Part shown: positions 7,071-14,931 of the stretch, piece by piece | Numbering within the stretch: position 1 is the stretch's first letter | How the letters are laid out: every line of letters begins with the position of its first letter | From: a bacterium | GTDB lineage: Bacteria; Dependentiae; Babeliae; Babeliales; UASB340 | Assembly: GCA_030630075.1 (NCBI GenBank) | Contig: DAOVNS010000024.1 | Span: forward strand, 1-16,029 | DNA length: 16,029 nt | Reading direction: 5' to 3' | Position numbers and translations under genes: made by a program | Notes under the pieces: model-generated | What the model saw: only the letters and a program-made list of their open reading frames with translations | What the model was told of the DNA's origin: nothing | The model's database searches: none

Positions 7071-7156
7071 AAAAAATTAAACAAAAATCTATAAATTGTT
7101 TAAAATCAATCTTTCTGGTATTAAGAATGCCAAATTTTATGGTTATAAATCAATGA

Positions 7157-7185
7157 TTTACATTAATTGGCGAATTAACTTTATT
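7157..7185 (+). promoter_or_regulatory. Possible sigma-70 promoter of glyA
   Basis: TTTACA (7157-7162) and TTTATT (7180-7185) are separated by 17 bases and lie about 21 bases before the glyA start codon. The matches to the -35 and -10 consensus are only fair, and such matches arise by chance in AT-rich DNA. The implied leader is very short. Confidence 0.2.
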
Positions 7186-7206
7186 TCAAATAAACAGGGA
7201 GAAACT

Positions 7207-8427
7207 ATGAAAAGTTACATTTTTGAATTAATAGAACAAGAAAAGGCTCGAGAAGAAAATACAATAGATCTTATTGCATCCGAAAATTATGCGTCCGAAA
7301 GTATCTTAAAGGCAACAGGTTCAGTACTTACAAATAAATATGCCGAAGGCTATCCAGGAAAAAGATATTATGGTGGATGCGAAATTGTAGATAAAGTTGA
7401 GCAATATGCAATAGAAGAAGGTAAAAAGGCATTTTGCGCAGATCACATAAATGTGCAACCTCATTCTGGTTCTTCTGCAAATATGGCTGTGTATCTTAGT
7501 AGTTTAAATACTGGAGATACTATTTTAGGAATGTCGCTTAGTTCGGGCGGACACCTAACACACGGGCACAAAGTAAATTTTTCAGGAAAAACCTATAATT
7601 TTGTTCCATATAACTTAAGTCCAGAAACAGAACAACTCGATTATGACGAAATAAGAATTTTAGCAGAACAACATAAACCCAAAATGATCGTTGCCGGAGC
7701 TTCTGCATATTCAAGAATTATTGATTTTGCAAAAATTGCACAAATTGCTAAAGATAACAATTGTTTATTATTTTCTGACATGGCGCACATTGCAGGACTC
7801 GTTGCAGCCGATTTGCATCCAAGTCCAATTCCTGTTTCAGATTTTGTAAGCAGCACAACACACAAAACTTTGCGTGGACCACGTGGTGGTTTTATTTGTT
7901 GCAAAGCTGAATATAGCCAAAAATTAGACCGCGCGGTTATGCCGGGATCTCAAGGCGGACCTTTAATGCATTCAATTGCAGCAAAAGCAATTGCTTTTAA
8001 TCAAGCACAAACAAAAGAATTTAAAGAATACATGCAACAAGTTTTAAAAAATGCATCCGTAATGGCAAAAACATTTCAAGATTTAGATTACAGAATTGTT
8101 TCTGGCGGAACAGATAATCATCTTTTTTTAATTGATTTAAGAAATAAAAATATATCAGGTCAAGAAGCTGAAGATGCATTAGAAAAATGCAATATTGTTT
8201 TAAATCGTAATTCAATTCCATTTGATCCCGCACCTCCAACAAAACCAAGCGGAATTCGTTTAGGAACTCCTGCAGTTACAACAAGAGGATTTAAAGAAAA
8301 AGATGTTATTCAAGTTGCTTCTTGGATTGATGAGATAATTAAGAACAGAAGTAATGAAAGTTTTTTACAAAAAATGAAAATTGAAATAGAAGGATTTTGT
8401 AAAAATTTTCCTGTTTATAAAAAATAA
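7207..8427 (+). CDS. glyA: Serine hydroxymethyltransferase
   Basis: PLP enzyme that interconverts serine and glycine while loading a one-carbon unit onto tetrahydrofolate, feeding purine, thymidylate and methionine synthesis. From the ATG at 7207 it is 406 residues, slightly short of the usual 410-420. Visible motifs are IDLIASENYAS, the YAEGYPGKRYYGGC loop, NVQPHSGSSANMAVY, SDMAHIAGLVA, the PLP-lysine motif STTHKTLRGPRGG (Lys220) and PGSQGGPLMHSIAAKA. The reading frame opens further upstream at 7096, but the GGGAGA ribosome binding site at 7198-7203 and homology to the family start at MKSYIFELIEQE support 7207. It is divergent from the glycine-zipper pair and followed by a strong terminator, so it is probably transcribed alone. 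Confidence 0.97.
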   Translation: MKSYIFELIEQEKAREENTIDLIASENYASESILKATGSVLTNKYAEGYPGKRYYGGCEIVDKVEQYAIEEGKKAFCADHINVQPHSGSSANMAVYLSSLNTGDTILGMSLSSGGHLTHGHKVNFSGKTYNFVPYNLSPETEQLDYDEIRILAEQHKPKMIVAGASAYSRIIDFAKIAQIAKDNNCLLFSDMAHIAGLVAADLHPSPIPVSDFVSSTTHKTLRGPRGGFICCKAEYSQKLDRAVMPGSQGGPLMHSIAAKAIAFNQAQTKEFKEYMQQVLKNASVMAKTFQDLDYRIVSGGTDNHLFLIDLRNKNISGQEAEDALEKCNIVLNRNSIPFDPAPPTKPSGIRLGTPAVTTRGFKEKDVIQVASWIDEIIKNRSNESFLQKMKIEIEGFCKNFPVYKK

Positions 8428-8441
8428 TTTTTAATAAAACT

Positions 8442-8476
8442 AAAAGCGGGCGATTTAAAAATCGCCCGCTTTTTTT
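8442..8476 (+). terminator. Rho-independent terminator after glyA
   Basis: GC-rich stem AGCGGGCGAT (8445-8454) / ATCGCCCGCT (8461-8470), loop of six, followed by a T-run at 8471-8476. It also has a short U-tract in the opposite direction, so it may serve the convergent ankyrin-like gene. Confidence 0.95.
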
Positions 8477-8494
8477 AACTATAATCTAAAAAAT

Positions 8495-9025
8495 TTATTC
8501 TTCTATTTGCATAGCACCTTCTTTTATGACAGCAAACTTTTTTGCTAAGTATTCTGAAATATCAACATTGCCCGATAATTCACCGCAAATCTCAGCATAC
8601 TTATGTGGAAATATATCAGATCCAATAAAATTAATATTTTTTAGATCAACAGGAGCTCCTGCCCTTACCAATGCTTGCACAACTTCCAAGCAACCATTTT
8701 GAATTGCAATCTTCAATAAAAACGGATCCCTTAAAATATTTTTATTCTCTATTGCTTCTAAAACCATATTAAGAATTTTCCAGTCACCGTCTCTTCCACC
8801 ATAAATCAAGACTCTTTGCAAGAGATTTAAATTACCAAGCTCAAAAGAAAAATCAACATCTTTTTTTTCTAATAATTTTTGGGTTGTATAAACATCATTT
8901 TTAGTAACGGCAGAATGTAAAACGAGCAAACGGCTTAAACGTTCTTCATCAGAACTCATAGCAAATACAGAAAAAGATGTAAACATAACAAGCACCAAAA
9001 ATAATTCTTTTCGAAATCTAAACAT
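8495..9025 (-). CDS. Exported ankyrin-repeat-like protein
   Basis: From the ATG at 9025 the protein has 176 residues. Residues 1-22 are a signal peptide (MFRFRKELFLVLVMF, cleavage near SVFA). The mature part contains one recognisable ankyrin repeat at about 100-130 (LLKIAIQNGCLEVVQALVRAGAPVDL) and two degenerate ones at about 33-60 (LHSAVTKNDVYTTQKLLEKK) and 66-96. Ankyrin repeats are protein-binding scaffolds; exported examples are common in bacteria living in eukaryotic cells, so a host-directed or periplasmic binding role is possible but not shown. The start is chosen for AGGTG at 9031-9035 and for the signal peptide beginning at the basic MFRFRK; a start at 9064 would add 13 hydrophobic residues. 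It stands alone, convergent with glyA. Confidence 0.75.
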   Translation of the reverse strand: MFRFRKELFLVLVMFTSFSVFAMSSDEERLSRLLVLHSAVTKNDVYTTQKLLEKKDVDFSFELGNLNLLQRVLIYGGRDGDWKILNMVLEAIENKNILRDPFLLKIAIQNGCLEVVQALVRAGAPVDLKNINFIGSDIFPHKYAEICGELSGNVDISEYLAKKFAVIKEGAMQIEE

Positions 9026-9198
9026 AAAAACACCTACAATAGTTAGTAATAAACAAAAAACCAATTAGAGAAAGAAGAAAGCTACATTAAAAAAACAAAC
9101 TCTGCAAATATTAAATTTTAATTTATCCAATTTATCAAAAGAACTTTATTTTAGTATCATTTCTAATGAACAATTAATTTTTTAAATGAGATAAAATA

Positions 9199-10962
9199 AT
9201 GAACAGTTTAAATCGAATATTAAGTTACACAAAAAAATATTGGTTTTATTTATTAATATCAGTTGTAACTGCATCTTTTTATGGTATTTTTTCTGCAGCG
9301 CCAACCTACGTAATCAAATACACGGTTGATGATGTTTTTATAAATAAATCTGCCCATCTTTTAATTCCTTTTATAATTGGCTTTGTGCTTCTTTTTGCAC
9401 TAAAAGGAATTTTTATGTACCTTTCCGCGTATTACATGAACTGGGTAGGAAACAAAGTTATAAATGACATTCGTTATGACCTTTTTGAAAAAATAATTTA
9501 TTATCCAATTTCTTTTTTTCAAAAAAAAACAACCGGCCAACTAATGTCACATTTTTTAAATGACATTCAAATGATTCAAAATGCTTCATCTTCTGCAATC
9601 AAAAATGGTGTACGCAGTTTTTTTGAAGCAATTTTTTTGCTCGGCGTTGCATTTACACAAAATTGGAAACTTGCATGTTTAATGTTATTAGTTGGACCAG
9701 CCATAGGAATAACAATTCAGAGAGTTGGAAGAGCAATTAAAAAAGCTTCAACAAAAATTCAAAAAAGTATGGGAAACATAAGTTCAATGCTTCAAGAAGT
9801 TTTTATTGGCGTTAGAGAAGTAAAAGCTTTTAATGGTGAAGAAATCGAAAAAGAACGATTTGATAAAAATCTACATGAATGTTTTTCGTCAATTATGAAA
9901 AATGTACACGTAGATTCTCTAGCTCCTGCATTTATCGAAACAATCGCAATGTTTGGAAGCAGTTTTGTTTTTTATATTGCAGCAATGCAGATAATGAACG
10001 GCTCTATTACAGCGGGACAACTTACATCATTTTTTGCATCAATTCTTTTATCGTATCAACCACTAAAAAGATTAATTAATGTTTATTCAGAAGTGCAATA
10101 TGGTCTTGCTGCCGGAGATAGAGTTTTTGATTTAATGGATAAAACTTATAAAACACAACAACAAAATTTATCTCAAATGAATTTGGCTCAAACAAGTTTG
10201 GCTCAAACAAGTTTGGCTCAAATAAAAAATGAAATCGAAAAAGAAAAAATCCAAGAAATTAATTTTCAAGATGTTTCGTTTGAATATAACTCTGATGCAA
10301 AAGTTTTTAACAACAGCAATCTTAAAATAAATAAAAATGATCGAATCGGAATTATTGGACCATCCGGATCGGGCAAAAGCACTTTGTGCGATTTATTATT
10401 AGGTTTTATAGCGCCAACAAAAGGTGAAATTTTTATAAATAATTATGATATTTCGAATCTACCGGTAGCAATACTAAGAAACAAAATTGGTTACGTTGGA
10501 CAGAAAACATTTTTATTTAATGACACAGTTTTTGCAAACGTAACTTATTCACAAAACAATAAATCACTTGATGATGTTATTAGAGCTTGCAAGGCTGCGC
10601 ATGCTGATGAGTTTATTCAAAATTTGCCTCAAAAATATGATACTATTGTTGGCGAAAATGGTAATAAACTTTCTGGCGGACAAAAACAAAGATTAACTAT
10701 CGCAAGAGCACTGCTTAAAAATCCCGAAATCTTAATTTTTGACGAAGCAACATCAGCGCTAGATCATGAATCAGAAAATATGATTCGACTTGCAATAGAA
10801 GAAATCGGACAGAAAAAAACTATAATTATTATTTCGCACCGACTTTCTTTTATCGAAAAAATGGATCGTGTTTTTACAATAAAAAATCACCAAATTGAAG
10901 AAATATCTAAAGATATTTTAATGAAACAAGTAGAAAAAAATGCTTTTACAAGTCTAAGTTAA
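9199..10962 (+). CDS. ABC exporter, fused permease and ATPase (MsbA/lipid-flippase type)
   Basis: Half-transporter of 587 residues that would dimerise in the inner membrane and use ATP to export a lipid, glycolipid or other hydrophobic substrate. Residues about 15-300 form a six-helix ABC type 1 membrane domain. The ATPase domain (about 352-575) is intact: A-loop Tyr363, Walker A GPSGSGKST at 387-395, Q-loop Gln435, signature LSGGQ at 491-495, Walker B ILIFDEATSALD with Asp515 and Glu516, and H-loop His547. The linker between the domains holds a four-copy pentapeptide repeat at 324-343, absent from typical members. Substrate cannot be read from sequence; the glycan genes downstream and kdsA in the window favour lipid A or a lipid-linked saccharide. 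The next gene starts 20 bases after the stop, so the two are likely cotranscribed. Confidence 0.93.
   Translation: MNSLNRILSYTKKYWFYLLISVVTASFYGIFSAAPTYVIKYTVDDVFINKSAHLLIPFIIGFVLLFALKGIFMYLSAYYMNWVGNKVINDIRYDLFEKIIYYPISFFQKKTTGQLMSHFLNDIQMIQNASSSAIKNGVRSFFEAIFLLGVAFTQNWKLACLMLLVGPAIGITIQRVGRAIKKASTKIQKSMGNISSMLQEVFIGVREVKAFNGEEIEKERFDKNLHECFSSIMKNVHVDSLAPAFIETIAMFGSSFVFYIAAMQIMNGSITAGQLTSFFASILLSYQPLKRLINVYSEVQYGLAAGDRVFDLMDKTYKTQQQNLSQMNLAQTSLAQTSLAQIKNEIEKEKIQEINFQDVSFEYNSDAKVFNNSNLKINKNDRIGIIGPSGSGKSTLCDLLLGFIAPTKGEIFINNYDISNLPVAILRNKIGYVGQKTFLFNDTVFANVTYSQNNKSLDDVIRACKAAHADEFIQNLPQKYDTIVGENGNKLSGGQKQRLTIARALLKNPEILIFDEATSALDHESENMIRLAIEEIGQKKTIIIISHRLSFIEKMDRVFTIKNHQIEEISKDILMKQVEKNAFTSLS
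10168..10227 (+). repeat. 15-bp in-frame tandem repeat in the ABC exporter linker
   Basis: Four consecutive 15-base units encode LSQMN, LAQTS, LAQTS and LAQIK. The two middle units (10183-10197 and 10198-10212) are identical at the base level (TTGGCTCAAACAAGT); the outer two are degenerate. The unit is a multiple of three, so copy-number change would keep the frame. Confidence 0.9.
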
Positions 10963-10982
10963 ATTAAAAAAGGGAGAAAATA

Positions 10983-11606
10983 ATGATCTTAGAAACAAAA
11001 AATCTATTAAAAAAAATACTTCCAAAATCCTTGCGAAACAATATCAGAACAATAGAATGGCAATTAAAAGGAAAACCCATTCCCGTCCCACCTTTTGTTA
11101 AACAATCAATAATTAAACAAATCCAACAAAAATATGATCTGCAAACATTTGTTGAAACAGGAACCTATCTCGGCGAAATGGTTGATGCTCAAAAAAATAA
11201 TTTTGAAAAAATAATTTCAATAGAACTTGATTTAAAATTATATGAAAGCGCAAAAAATAAATTTAAAGATTTTAATCACATAGAAATACTTCAAGGCGAT
11301 AGTGGTGAAATTTTAAAATCTTTATTACCAAAAATAAAAGAACCCTGCCTTTTTTGGCTAGATGCACATTATTCGGCCGGATTTACCGCAAAAGGCAAAA
11401 AAGAGACTCCGATAATTGAAGAATTAGATTCAATATTAAAAACAGAATTTAATCATGTTTTGTTAATTGACGATGCTAGATGTTTTTCGCACGAAAATGG
11501 TTATCCCACAATCTCTGAAATTACTGAATGCGTAAATAACAAACGACCAAATAGTTATTCCATTAAAATTGAAAACGATATTATAAGAATTGAACCACGC
11601 ATCTAA
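10983..11606 (+). CDS. SAM-dependent methyltransferase-like protein
   Basis: This 207-residue protein looks like a class I (Rossmann-fold) methyltransferase of unknown substrate. FVETGTYLGE at 56-65 matches the glycine-containing SAM-binding motif, ISIELD at 78-83 has the acidic residue at the end of strand 2, and ILQGDSGEIL (102-111), LFWLDAHYSAG (123-133) and LLIDDARCF (160-168) follow in the expected order. The family identity is by motif order only. The FWLDAHYS segment is typical of uncharacterised proteins often found in bacterial glycan loci. The ATG has GGGAGA about six bases upstream. It starts 20 bases after the ABC exporter stop, so the products may act on the same substrate. Only four bases separate its stop from the convergent fucosyltransferase-like gene, with no terminator between. 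Confidence 0.7.
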   Translation: MILETKNLLKKILPKSLRNNIRTIEWQLKGKPIPVPPFVKQSIIKQIQQKYDLQTFVETGTYLGEMVDAQKNNFEKIISIELDLKLYESAKNKFKDFNHIEILQGDSGEILKSLLPKIKEPCLFWLDAHYSAGFTAKGKKETPIIEELDSILKTEFNHVLLIDDARCFSHENGYPTISEITECVNNKRPNSYSIKIENDIIRIEPRI

Positions 11607-11610
11607 AAAG

Positions 11611-12441
11611 TTAAATCATTATTTGAAAATCAGTATATAGCTCTTGTCGTTTTTCTCCAATTCTCCAAAATCTTGGTGCTATTACAATTTTTTTTGGATT
11701 CTGATTTAGCCACGATGCCCACCAACTAAACGTACTGTTTGCCATAATATTGTGCTCACACAAGCTCATTAAATATAAATCAACATAAGATTTGTTAACA
11801 TTATTATCTATAAACGTATGTTTATGCTTAAATTTTATATTATTTTTCACCCATTCAATGTCATCTGAAAAAACAAAATAACGAGGATCTTTAGTTTTAG
11901 ATTCAATAATTTCTAATGCCTTGCTGTAATATTCTTTTGTACAAACGTTGTAATCCTTGTTCGCCGGAATCGAAACATAATCTCCCCGTCTAAAATGCAC
12001 ACTTACTGAATTTGTATTTTTAATTGTTTTAATTAAAGACTTATTTGCATCCGATAAACTCTCTTTAATTTGAAAATCTTTTTTTAAAACATCTGCAATT
12101 GATTTAAAAAATCTATCCGATTGCCAATAACCATCCACATAATAATTCTTATCAACATCCAAAATTGGCGAATCAAAGTTATCACCACTCTCTTTTATTA
12201 AGTAATTATTAAAAAATTTAGGAAAATGGTGAGCACCTTTAATAAAAATCTTATCTTTAAAATTAATTAAACCGCTATGATTAACATTAAAACATTGTAA
12301 TTCAAATTTTCTAAAATCTTGTTGCTGATAGAAAGAAAGATCAAATTTAAGCTTTTTATTTAATTTTAAAGAAAGATATCTTCCGTAAGCATATTGAAAT
12401 AATTGATTACCCAATCCACCTTTTATTTTAACAATTATCAT
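11611..12441 (-). CDS. GT11 family glycosyltransferase, alpha-1,2-fucosyltransferase-like
   Basis: Probably transfers fucose from GDP-fucose to galactose or a related sugar on a surface glycan. The 276-residue length and motif set fit family GT11: GGLGNQLFQYA at 8-18, YYVDGYWQSDRFF (100-112), the donor-binding HFRRGDY at 149-155 (family HxRRxDY), YFVFSDD at 188-194 and MANSTFSWWASWL at 233-245. It is cytoplasmic, with no signal peptide or membrane segment. Its ATG overlaps the stop codon of the preceding glycosyltransferase gene by one base (TAATG), so translation is probably coupled. GDP-fucose synthesis genes (gmd, fcl) are not in this window. The family is well supported; the exact sugar and linkage are inferred. 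Confidence 0.88.
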   Translation of the reverse strand: MIIVKIKGGLGNQLFQYAYGRYLSLKLNKKLKFDLSFYQQQDFRKFELQCFNVNHSGLINFKDKIFIKGAHHFPKFFNNYLIKESGDNFDSPILDVDKNYYVDGYWQSDRFFKSIADVLKKDFQIKESLSDANKSLIKTIKNTNSVSVHFRRGDYVSIPANKDYNVCTKEYYSKALEIIESKTKDPRYFVFSDDIEWVKNNIKFKHKHTFIDNNVNKSYVDLYLMSLCEHNIMANSTFSWWASWLNQNPKKIVIAPRFWRIGEKRQELYTDFQIMI

Positions 12442-13370
12442 TACAAACCAACCCTGTTTGAAACTTTTTTCACTAATGATTTATACTTCCAATAAAAAGA
12501 TTCTCTAATTTTTTTGCAAAAAGATTTCGTTTTTAAAACTTCTGGCGATAATTTTATAATAGATTCGTGAATGTTTTTAAATTTATCTCCTGTTTTTGTT
12601 AAATCAACATAATGACTATGCTTACCCCCACCTCTATTTTCTTTTTTTTGATCATAAAAAACTCCTTCCCATTTTTTTAAATAATTATTTAAATCTTTTT
12701 TATAGGTAATATAATTAGACTTTCTAACGTTTATATTTGCATGCGGATAATGTTCAATAAAAGAATTAGAGCTTTCGATAACTTCGTACCTTTTTTGCCA
12801 CATCTTTAAACATAAATCTCCATCCCCATTATAAAAAAAGAAGTTTTCTTCATCAATATAATCAACATCATTTAAGGCTTGATTCAGATACATCCCATGA
12901 TTAACATACAATTTATCATCCAAGGTATAATTTATATGATAAACATCTTCTTGCGACCAGTTGCGCCAATAAAAAACAATTGCGCCAATTTTTTTGTCTT
13001 TTTTTAATTCTTCTTCAAACAAATTATAACCATTTTTGATTGCACCAGGAACAACCAAACAATCATCACTTAACATACAAACATATTTTCCTTGGGCACA
13101 TTTGAATCCAAGATTCATAAAATATCCCCAGGATTTGCGTTCGATTTTTTTATTAAGCCATTCTCCACGATTGTGTTGAACAATTGTTATTATGTCTTTT
13201 TGATCAAGCAGCCATTGCAATGTTCCATCATCAGAACCACCATCAACAACGATTATTTCGTGATCAAAATCGGTTAATTCTTCTCGGATACTTTGAATTG
13301 TTAAATTTAAAAAATTTAACCGATTATAAGAACCTAAGACAACTGATATTTTATTTTTATTAAACTTCAC
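12441..13370 (-). CDS. Family 2 glycosyltransferase
   Basis: Inverting GT-A fold transferase using a nucleotide-sugar donor, probably adding one sugar during surface-glycan assembly in the cytoplasm. From the GTG at 13370 it has 309 residues. Residues 7-16 (KISVVLGSYN) are the first strand, DGGSDDGT at 43-50 is the nucleotide-binding segment, and LSDDC at 100-104 supplies the DxD-like metal site. The C-terminal third is Lys- and aromatic-rich and not recognisable. I chose the GTG because AAGGAGA lies at 13374-13380, an ideal site; an in-frame ATG at 13388 has no such motif and would place the site inside the gene. Its stop overlaps the next start, forming a two-gene operon with the fucosyltransferase-like gene. 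Donor and acceptor are unknown. Confidence 0.87.
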   Translation of the reverse strand: MKFNKNKISVVLGSYNRLNFLNLTIQSIREELTDFDHEIIVVDGGSDDGTLQWLLDQKDIITIVQHNRGEWLNKKIERKSWGYFMNLGFKCAQGKYVCMLSDDCLVVPGAIKNGYNLFEEELKKDKKIGAIVFYWRNWSQEDVYHINYTLDDKLYVNHGMYLNQALNDVDYIDEENFFFYNGDGDLCLKMWQKRYEVIESSNSFIEHYPHANINVRKSNYITYKKDLNNYLKKWEGVFYDQKKENRGGGKHSHYVDLTKTGDKFKNIHESIIKLSPEVLKTKSFCKKIRESFYWKYKSLVKKVSNRVGL

Positions 13371-13373
13371 AAA

Positions 13374-13380
13374 TCTCCTT
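13374..13380 (-). promoter_or_regulatory. Shine-Dalgarno site deciding a GTG start
   Basis: AAGGAGA on the minus strand lies three bases before the GTG at 13370. The longer reading from the ATG at 13388 would have this element within its coding sequence and none in front of it. Confidence 0.65.
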
Positions 13381-13461
13381 TTTTCCATTTAACTTATCAT
13401 CAAATTTTACTTTCTAGTTCATTTTTTTAGAATATAAAGTAAAAACAAAAACGGAGAAAGT

Positions 13462-14931
13462 ATGAATAAAAAAATCTTGTTATCTATAATTTTATTTTTA
13501 TTAATTTTTGTAATTCTAGGTCTCCCTTATACAAATTGGGGATTTAAAACAGATGATTTTGCAAACATCTATCACTGCTTTATTAAAAGCTATAAAGATA
13601 TAATTCGTTTCTTTTATGAAGGTGACATTGAACGTCTAAGCCTGCCATCAAATGCAACAGCAACTTGCCATTTCCTAAGAGGACTTTACAGACCAATGTC
13701 CTTTATTTATTACTTACCTCAAGTATATCTTTTTGGAATAAATCCGTATTTTTATCATTTATCAACAATAGCAATTCACGCTATAAATTCAGTTTTGCTA
13801 TTTAATATATTTACAACAATTGTTCCTATAAACTTTGCTTTTCTCACTGCCTTATATTTTGGTTTTCACCCAACTTTAATATGGATTGGATGGATAAGTG
13901 CACAAACATATTTTACGGAATTATTAGTGCTAATATTTTTAATTCTTAATTTAAAAAAATATTTGGATACAAATAAAATCAAATATTACATATATTCGTG
14001 TATTCTTTTCATTCTTAATATTTATTTAAAAGAACAAACATTCGTTTTACCAATATGGATAATAGCATCAACGTATATTTATAATTCAAAAATAATGAAT
14101 ATAACAAAATCAAAACTACAAATCTTAAAAGAAAGTATTAAAGTATCAATCGGATTTTGGCTTATATTAACATTCTATTTTATTACAAGAGCACTGATAT
14201 TCCCAATAGATTTAAATCCCAAAGAACATACATCTTTTACTTTTTCATTAAGTTTAAATTCATTTTTATCCAGGCAAAAAGAACGTTTTTTTGATTTGGT
14301 TACTTATATTGCAAATTTTTTTAATTTAAATATCGTACCCCAAAATCATCAACTTATAAAAGGAACATTGATTTTATTTATCAGTACAACATTAATTTAT
14401 CTTTTTATTAAAAATACAAAAAAATCACTCATTACTTTTTTAATTTTTTCCGTATTAATATTTAGCTGGCCTGCGATACTAATGCATTATCAACCAAGAT
14501 ACATCTACCTCTCATTAGCTTTTTTTGTACTAACAATGATTGTGTTATTTAAATATCAAGAAACAAAATCATTTATTTATAATTATCAGAAAACATTTGC
14601 AACTTTTTTACTAATATTAATCTCAGTGAACGGAGTATATTTAACAAAAGAGCTGAAAAAAAACGAGGCCATCAGACACAACGTAATGCAAGCTTTTACT
14701 TCTTTGATTCAAGAAAAAACTATCCAAGATGCTATTAATGCAAATAAAAATTTACACTTTTTCAACTTAAATCAATATTTTGAAATCGGTATCGCTCAAG
14801 CGATGTGGATGTTATCAGGAAAATCCGATTTTAATGTTTATTCATCTAGAGAGAAACCAGATAAAATCAACCCTCATACAATATACATTACTTTAGACAG
14901 TGAAAAATCAAAATTTATTATTGACGATTAA
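13462..14931 (+). CDS. Polytopic membrane protein, GT-C glycosyltransferase-like
   Basis: A 489-residue protein with about 10-12 hydrophobic helices, beginning with a signal-anchor (KKILLSIILFLLIFVILG). The first extracytoplasmic loop carries DDF at 31-33 and LYRPMSF near 75-81. An acidic pair in the first loop and a later Arg-Pro are typical of GT-C transferases that use polyprenyl-phosphate sugars on the outer face of the inner membrane. The C-terminal 90 residues are soluble. I cannot assign a specific family. The ATG has GGAGA about five bases upstream, and TATAAA at 13433-13438 is a candidate -10 element. The convergent gene at 14918 encodes a polyprenyl-phosphate sugar synthase type enzyme, which could make its donor. 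The two genes overlap tail to tail by 14 bases. Confidence 0.75.
   Translation: MNKKILLSIILFLLIFVILGLPYTNWGFKTDDFANIYHCFIKSYKDIIRFFYEGDIERLSLPSNATATCHFLRGLYRPMSFIYYLPQVYLFGINPYFYHLSTIAIHAINSVLLFNIFTTIVPINFAFLTALYFGFHPTLIWIGWISAQTYFTELLVLIFLILNLKKYLDTNKIKYYIYSCILFILNIYLKEQTFVLPIWIIASTYIYNSKIMNITKSKLQILKESIKVSIGFWLILTFYFITRALIFPIDLNPKEHTSFTFSLSLNSFLSRQKERFFDLVTYIANFFNLNIVPQNHQLIKGTLILFISTTLIYLFIKNTKKSLITFLIFSVLIFSWPAILMHYQPRYIYLSLAFFVLTMIVLFKYQETKSFIYNYQKTFATFLLILISVNGVYLTKELKKNEAIRHNVMQAFTSLIQEKTIQDAINANKNLHFFNLNQYFEIGIAQAMWMLSGKSDFNVYSSREKPDKINPHTIYITLDSEKSKFIIDD

Noticed and set aside
7096..7206. N-terminal extension of glyA by 37 residues
   Set aside because: There is no ribosome binding site at 7096, the extension does not resemble the family, and GGGAGA precedes the ATG at 7207.
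7058..7206. Possible riboswitch before glyA
   Set aside because: The 149-base spacer is AT-rich, lacks the conserved cores of glycine, SAM or tetrahydrofolate riboswitches that I can recognise, and shows no expression-platform hairpin.
9026..9198. Divergent spacer between the ankyrin-like gene and the ABC exporter as a site for a small RNA or operator
   Set aside because: Only AT-rich sequence with chance promoter-like hexamers is present; no hairpin with T-run and no convincing palindrome.
9879..10079. Small open frame inside the ABC exporter gene
   Set aside because: It is out of frame within the membrane domain, with no ribosome binding site and shadow-like composition.
10168..10227. 15-bp repeats as a CRISPR or mobile-element remnant
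   Set aside because: They are in frame within an intact transporter gene, have no spacers and encode a regular pentapeptide, so they are a coding microsatellite.
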